Shown piece by piece: positions 8,469-11,371 of a stretch of DNA of 11,371 nt. The position numbers and the translations under genes are program-made. This DNA is from Pseudomonadota bacterium (GTDB taxonomy: Bacteria; Pseudomonadota; Alphaproteobacteria; Rhizobiales; Xanthobacteraceae). The notes under the pieces were generated by a model. That model was not told the DNA's origin and searched no databases. It saw only the letters and a list, made by a program, of their open reading frames with translations. Each line of letters starts with the position of its first letter. The first letter of the stretch is position 1. The stretch lies in NCBI GenBank assembly GCA_023392205.1, contig JAEVZN010000363.1, positions 1 to 11,371 on the forward strand, read 5' to 3'.

Positions 8469-9338
8469 TCATGCGCCGGCTTGCGTCCGGGCAGTGACCC
8501 GGCGCACCGATGTCACCTTTTGTCCGCCGGCTTCGATGCGGGCGATGGCCTCCTGAATCGGCTCGATCGCGACAGCCATATGATGCGCGTTGGCGTGAAT
8601 GAGCGTCTTGCGGTCGCGGACCCATGCAACATGACCGGGCCAGAAGATCAGGTCGCCCCGTTGCGGCATCGAGAGTGCGCCGGACTTGCTGATGGCTTCG
8701 CCGAAGCCCGCCTCCTGCATGTCGCTGTCGCGCGGACATGACAGGCCGCAGGTCTGTGCGCTCACCTGCACCAGCCCGGAGCAATCGATCCCGAGCGGCG
8801 TTTTTCCGCCCCAGAGATAGGGCGTCCCCAGAAAGCGCTCGGCAATGGCGACCGGGTCGCTCTCTGCGTGGTCAATCGGGGCAAGATGTTGCAGCGGGAC
8901 AAAACCATGCGCGGCGATCGCGAACGGCTCCTCGATGCGTGATACGGACAGCCGTGCGCCGAACGGCAAGGCGTCGATCGGCGGCGCCTTGATGTTGCGA
9001 TCCGGGAAAACGAAGGTGCCGAGCGCGCTCACCCGCCATTGCGGCTCCGGCCCCGGTTGCGTCAAGGCATTGGCCGGCAGATAGCCGACATAACCGTCGC
9101 GCTCCAGTTGACCCCAGCTCCAGCCTTCGCCGTCGGTGTCATAGACCGTCACGCGCTCGCCTCTGAGCGCTTCGGTGTCGAGCGGCGCATCCGGCCGCGG
9201 CGCACGCCGCACAGGCGCGATCGGGTCGATGACCTCGCACAACACGCCATCTACAAAGCGTTCGGAGTCGACCTGGCCTTGGAGAAGCCTGGCGGCGAGG
9301 TCCGGACGCGCCGGCGTGAGGCGGGGGTCGGAGGTCAC
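8469..9338 (-). CDS. SH3-NlpC/P60 (C40) cysteine peptidase without signal peptide, YkfC-like
   Basis: A 289-residue NlpC/P60 peptidase, a family that cuts gamma-D-Glu-containing murein peptides. The GTG at 9338 is chosen because MTSDPRLTPARPDLAAR is the usual start of this group as I remember it. The same frame runs on upstream only as a shadow of the aminopeptidase gene. Bacterial SH3-like segments cover about 36-95 (VRRAPRPDAPLDTEAL to GYVGYLPANAL) and about 100-155. The catalytic domain covers about 160-285, with the nucleophile Cys186 in GIDCSGLV, His236 in WPGHVAWV and the third residue His248 in LIHANAHH. The spacing (50 and 12 residues) is close to that of Bacillus YkfC. No signal peptide or membrane segment is visible, so a cytoplasmic role in peptide recycling is likely, not wall remodelling. 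It starts 4 bases after the stop of the M17 aminopeptidase, has no clear ribosome binding site, and is probably co-transcribed and translationally coupled. Confidence 0.9.
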   Translation of the reverse strand: MTSDPRLTPARPDLAARLLQGQVDSERFVDGVLCEVIDPIAPVRRAPRPDAPLDTEALRGERVTVYDTDGEGWSWGQLERDGYVGYLPANALTQPGPEPQWRVSALGTFVFPDRNIKAPPIDALPFGARLSVSRIEEPFAIAAHGFVPLQHLAPIDHAESDPVAIAERFLGTPYLWGGKTPLGIDCSGLVQVSAQTCGLSCPRDSDMQEAGFGEAISKSGALSMPQRGDLIFWPGHVAWVRDRKTLIHANAHHMAVAIEPIQEAIARIEAGGQKVTSVRRVTARTQAGA

Positions 9339-9342
9339 GCGG

Positions 9343-10719
9343 CTAGCCGTAGCGCTCGCAGAGAAGCGCATACAAGGCCCTGGCGGCCTGGCATTCGCCA
9401 CCTTCGGGGCGCGCCGGTTGCGCCGACGGCGTCCAGCCATAGATGTCGAAATGTAGCCAGCGCGATGGATCGGACACGAATTTCCGCAGAAACAAAGCGC
9501 AGGTGATCGAGCCGGCAAAGGCGCTGCCGACATTGCCGGTATCGGCGACCTTCGAATCCAGCATCGTCTCGTAAGGGTTCCAGAGCGGCATCCGCCAGAC
9601 GGGATCGCGCTCGCGCATCGCGCAGACCGCGACCGAATCGGCGAGGGCATCGTTTGCCGTATAGAAAGGCGGCAATTCCGGTCCGAGCGCGACCCGCGCC
9701 GCACCCGTCAGCGTGCCGATATCGACCAGCAAATCGGGTTCGTCCTCGCAGGCCAGCGCAAGCGCATCGGCCAGCACCAGGCGGCCTTCCGCGTCGGTAT
9801 TTCCGATCTCGACGGTAAGCCCCTTACGTGACGGATAGATATCGCGCGGCCGGAACGCCGAGCCGGAGACCGAATTCTCGACTGCGGGGATCAGTACTCG
9901 CAGCGATACCGGCAATTTCCGGTCCATGATCATATGCGCGAGCGCCAGCACCGCGGCTGCGCCGCCCATGTCCTTCTTCATGAGCAGCATGGCGCTTTCC
10001 GGCTTCAGATCGAGGCCGCCGGTATCGAAGCACACGCCCTTGCCGACCAGCGTTACTTTGGGATGCTATCTGTCGCCCCAGCGCATGTCGATCAGACGCG
10101 GCGGGCGTGCGGCCGCGCGGCCGACGGCATGAATGAGCGGAAAATTCCTCAGCAGCAATTCATCGTCGGTCACGGCCTCGATCCAGGCATCGTGCTTTTC
10201 GGCGAGCAGGCGCGTTGCTTCATGTAACTCCGCCGGCCCCATATCGTTGGCCGGCGTATTGATGAGATCGCGTGCGAGCGTCACGCCCTCCGCGATGCGC
10301 GACAGATCGGCGGCGTCGACTCCCTCCGGCGGAACGAGCTTCGCAAGCATTTCGTCACGCTTGCGGTAACGCGCGAAGCGGTAGCTGCCGAGCGCGAAGG
10401 CCAGCGCGGCGAGGCGGGCTTCATGTGGCGTGTTGGCAAAATAATAGGTGCCGGCCGGCAGGTGGCCCGGAAGGCTGCCGGGCAAGAACGGATTGACGGG
10501 CTTCGCCTCGTCCTCCAGGCCGAACAGGACCGCGCCGATCCGCCCGTCGGCGGCGGGCAGTGCCAGATAGCGTCCGGGCTTCGGGCGGAAGCCCGCCGTC
10601 TCCGCATAGGCCCGCGCGACGGCAGATAATCCGGCGCGGATTTCGGCCCATGATTCGGATGTCACGAACCAGATCGGAATGGCCGTGTCGCGGCCCTGCG
10701 TTGCGAAAGCGTGATGCAT
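9343..10719 (-). pseudogene. M17 leucyl aminopeptidase gene interrupted by one in-frame TAG
   Basis: Cytosol (leucyl) aminopeptidase, which removes N-terminal residues from peptides using two metal ions. From the ATG at 10719 (a GTG at 10725 is possible) 217 codons lead to TAG at 10068-10066. The same frame then continues for 240 codons to TAG at 9345-9343. Read through, the protein would be 458 residues, normal for this subfamily. The codons around the break read WGDR-stop-HPKVTLVGKG, where relatives have WGDPKHPKVTLVGKG, so nothing is shifted. The whole catalytic domain follows the stop. By alignment with E. coli PepA the metal ligands are K227, D232, D250, D309 and E311, and the catalytic residues K239 and R313; the NTDAEGRL signature is at 307-314. 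The product made up to the stop is only the N-terminal domain. The downstream half has no convincing restart. It may be a real nonsense mutation or a sequence error. It is first in a unit with the NlpC/P60 gene. Confidence 0.88.
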
Positions 10720-10730
10720 GGACACTCATT

Positions 10731-10837
10731 AAAAGCGTTTTCAAGCGAAGTGGTAACCGGTTCGCGTGAAGAAAACGCGTCGAAACAAAAAGCTGGAGCC
10801 TCCGGCTTTGACTTTATCAAAGCCGGAGGCTCTGGTG
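10731..10837. repeat. Two-palindrome intergenic element resembling rhizobial RIME-type repeats
   Basis: Two palindromes lie side by side. The first has outer arms GCGTTTTC (10735-10742) and GAAAACGC (10771-10778), inner arms GCGAA/TTCGC, and AACCGGTT in the centre. An A-rich linker, AAACAAAAA (10783-10791), follows. The second palindrome is a perfect 16-bp stem, GAGCCTCCGGCTTTGA (10796-10811) with its complement at 10817-10832, around a 5-base loop, extendable with wobble pairs to 10792-10836. The order palindrome, ACCGGTT centre, AAACAAA linker, second palindrome is the layout I remember for dispersed intergenic mosaic elements of Rhizobium and Bradyrhizobium relatives. The palindromes are seen directly; the family assignment is from memory. 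The element begins about 12 bases before the aminopeptidase ATG. Confidence 0.72.
10783..10836 (-). terminator. Terminator-like hairpin plus T-run read leftward
   Basis: Read on the minus strand, the second palindrome of the repeat (stem 10836-10792, 16 perfect pairs plus wobble pairs) is followed at once by TTTTTGTTT. This has the form of an intrinsic terminator. No minus-strand gene lies to its right, so it would act on a leader transcript towards the aminopeptidase or on antisense transcription. On the plus strand no T-run follows it. It may simply be a by-product of the repeat. Confidence 0.5.
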
Positions 10838-11000
10838 GTTGCTGCCGGAGCCGGCAATCCGCTCTACACCGGCCGCGCCGTCTTAACCAGCCGTTAGGGT
10901 TAACGCTTTATTGCAGGACATCCGGATTGCTGTGGCGCAAAGGCAAATGCGTTGCAGTCGGTCGCAAGATCGCAAGTTCCCTGCAAGCCGAGTGTGCCCC
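10838..11000. other. Remainder of the divergent intergenic region, no gene seen
   Basis: Together with the repeat, this stretch forms a gap of about 280 bases between two divergent genes and must hold the promoter of the lipoprotein gene and perhaps that of the aminopeptidase unit. I see no convincing coding frame. The only marked motifs are TTAACC at 10883-10888 and GGGTTAACG at 10897-10905, of which TTAA-N7-TTAG (10883-10897) resembles a CtrA box with one mismatch. No clear sigma-70 promoter can be assigned by eye. Confidence 0.5.
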
Positions 11001-11371
11001 ATGTGTCGATCGCCGTTGAAAGCCCGCCTGCTGGCATCCAGCCTCATCGTTGCCGCCGTTGCCCTTGGCGGTTGCCAGACCACGCGCGGTCCGGCCACGA
11101 CCGGGTCGGTGGCAAGCCAGCCGGCGCCTCGCAGCGAGGCGGAATGGCGGCGCGAGGCGGATGTCTACGGCGCACGCTATCGCAAGGACCAGAAGGACGC
11201 AGGCTCGGCGGTACGTTACGCGCAGGCGCTGCGGGCGACCGGTCAGCACACTCAGGCGGTGGCCGTCCTTGAGCAGGCCTCGATCCACAATCCGCGCGAT
11301 ACGGTCCTGCTCGGCGCTTATGGCCGCGCGCTCGCCGATGTCGGCAATTTCGGCCAGGCACTGGATGTGCT
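11001..11371 (+). CDS. TadD-like TPR lipoprotein (3' end cut off)
   Basis: The ATG at 11001 opens a frame that runs off the right edge after 123 codons. The N-terminus has basic residues (R3, K7, R9), a hydrophobic stretch (LLASSLIVAAVALG) and a lipobox LGGC with Cys25, so the mature protein is a lipid-anchored periplasmic or outer-membrane protein. A Ser/Thr/Pro-rich linker (about 26-46) precedes a helical part. Residues about 68-100 (AVRYAQALRATGQHTQAVAVL) and 101-123 (LGAYGRALADVGNFGQALDV) fit tetratricopeptide repeats. A lipoprotein signal plus TPRs of this wording matches TadD, the assembly lipoprotein of Flp/Tad pili. The repeats alone are not specific and no other tad gene is in view, so the role is tentative. 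No good ribosome binding site is visible. It is transcribed away from the aminopeptidase unit. Confidence 0.8.
   Translation, partial: MCRSPLKARLLASSLIVAAVALGGCQTTRGPATTGSVASQPAPRSEAEWRREADVYGARYRKDQKDAGSAVRYAQALRATGQHTQAVAVLEQASIHNPRDTVLLGAYGRALADVGNFGQALDV

Noticed and set aside
9339..9704. N-terminal extension of the NlpC/P60 gene up to 9704
   Set aside because: The extra residues are Arg/Ser/Pro-rich and overlap the aminopeptidase catalytic domain in another frame. The GTG at 9338 gives the family-like start.
9343..10035. Separate gene made from a GTG restart in the second half of the aminopeptidase
   Set aside because: A start at the GTG (10035) falls inside the conserved GKGVCFDTGG block, would drop the metal ligand K227, and has no ribosome binding site.
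10066..10068. Pyrrolysine or other recoding of the TAG codon
   Set aside because: Pyrrolysine decoding is not expected in this kind of alphaproteobacterium, relatives seem to have lysine at this place, and no recoding structure is evident next to it.
10843..10856. Small inverted repeat TGCCG/CGGCA
   Set aside because: Only five base pairs around a four-base loop; common by chance in DNA this GC-rich.
10952..11272. 106-codon plus-strand frame overlapping the lipoprotein gene start
   Set aside because: Its translation is Arg/Gly/Pro-rich without motifs, while the frame from 11001 gives a textbook lipobox and TPR pattern.
1..11371. CRISPR arrays, tRNA/rRNA genes, insertion sequences, phage or toxin-antitoxin genes
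   Set aside because: No direct-repeat array, no RNA gene signature, no transposase or integrase sequence was seen anywhere in the window.

Overview
The window is GC-rich alphaproteobacterial DNA, most likely from the order Hyphomicrobiales (Rhizobiales) and closest in feel to Bradyrhizobium/Rhodopseudomonas/Afipia-type genomes. The reasons are a tandem yejA1-yejA2-yejB-yejE-yejF operon, the alphaproteobacterial form of YejE with an extra periplasmic insert, a TadD-like TPR lipoprotein, and an intergenic two-palindrome repeat that resembles the RIME-type mosaic elements of rhizobia. The placement is inferred from protein and repeat style, not from a search.

Layout. Bases 1-7699 (+ strand) hold a complete Yej-type oligopeptide ABC importer apart from the extreme 5' end of its first gene: two paralogous periplasmic binding proteins (1-1844, cut at the left edge, and 1841-3706, which carries a twin-arginine signal), two permeases (3773-4885 and 4887-6068) and a double ATPase (6065-7699). 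Gene junctions are GTGA or ATGA overlaps or a single base, except for a 66-base gap before yejB. A 90-base gap with a hairpin follows. Next is a secreted DsbA-like thioredoxin-fold protein (7790-8464, +). Its stop codon lies 4 bases from that of a convergent gene on the minus strand.

The minus strand carries a two-gene unit, read from right to left. The first gene is an M17 leucyl aminopeptidase (10719 down to 9343), interrupted by one in-frame TAG codon just before the whole catalytic domain. The second is a signal-less SH3-NlpC/P60 cysteine peptidase (9338 down to 8469). The divergent intergenic region 10720-11000 contains the two-palindrome repeat, placed immediately before the aminopeptidase start codon, and no gene that I can see. 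A TadD-like TPR lipoprotein gene starts at 11001 (+) and runs off the right edge.

How the genes fit together. Yej importers bring oligopeptides, including microcin C-type and antimicrobial peptides, into the cytoplasm. An aminopeptidase and a cytoplasmic NlpC/P60 peptidase of the YkfC type are the kind of enzymes that would break such peptides, or murein peptides, down. The neighbourhood therefore reads as a peptide uptake and salvage block, but the functional link is an inference from proximity. I see no clearly new biological system. The most interesting points are the nonsense codon in the aminopeptidase, the repeat sitting on its 5' leader, and the two binding proteins with apparently different export signals.
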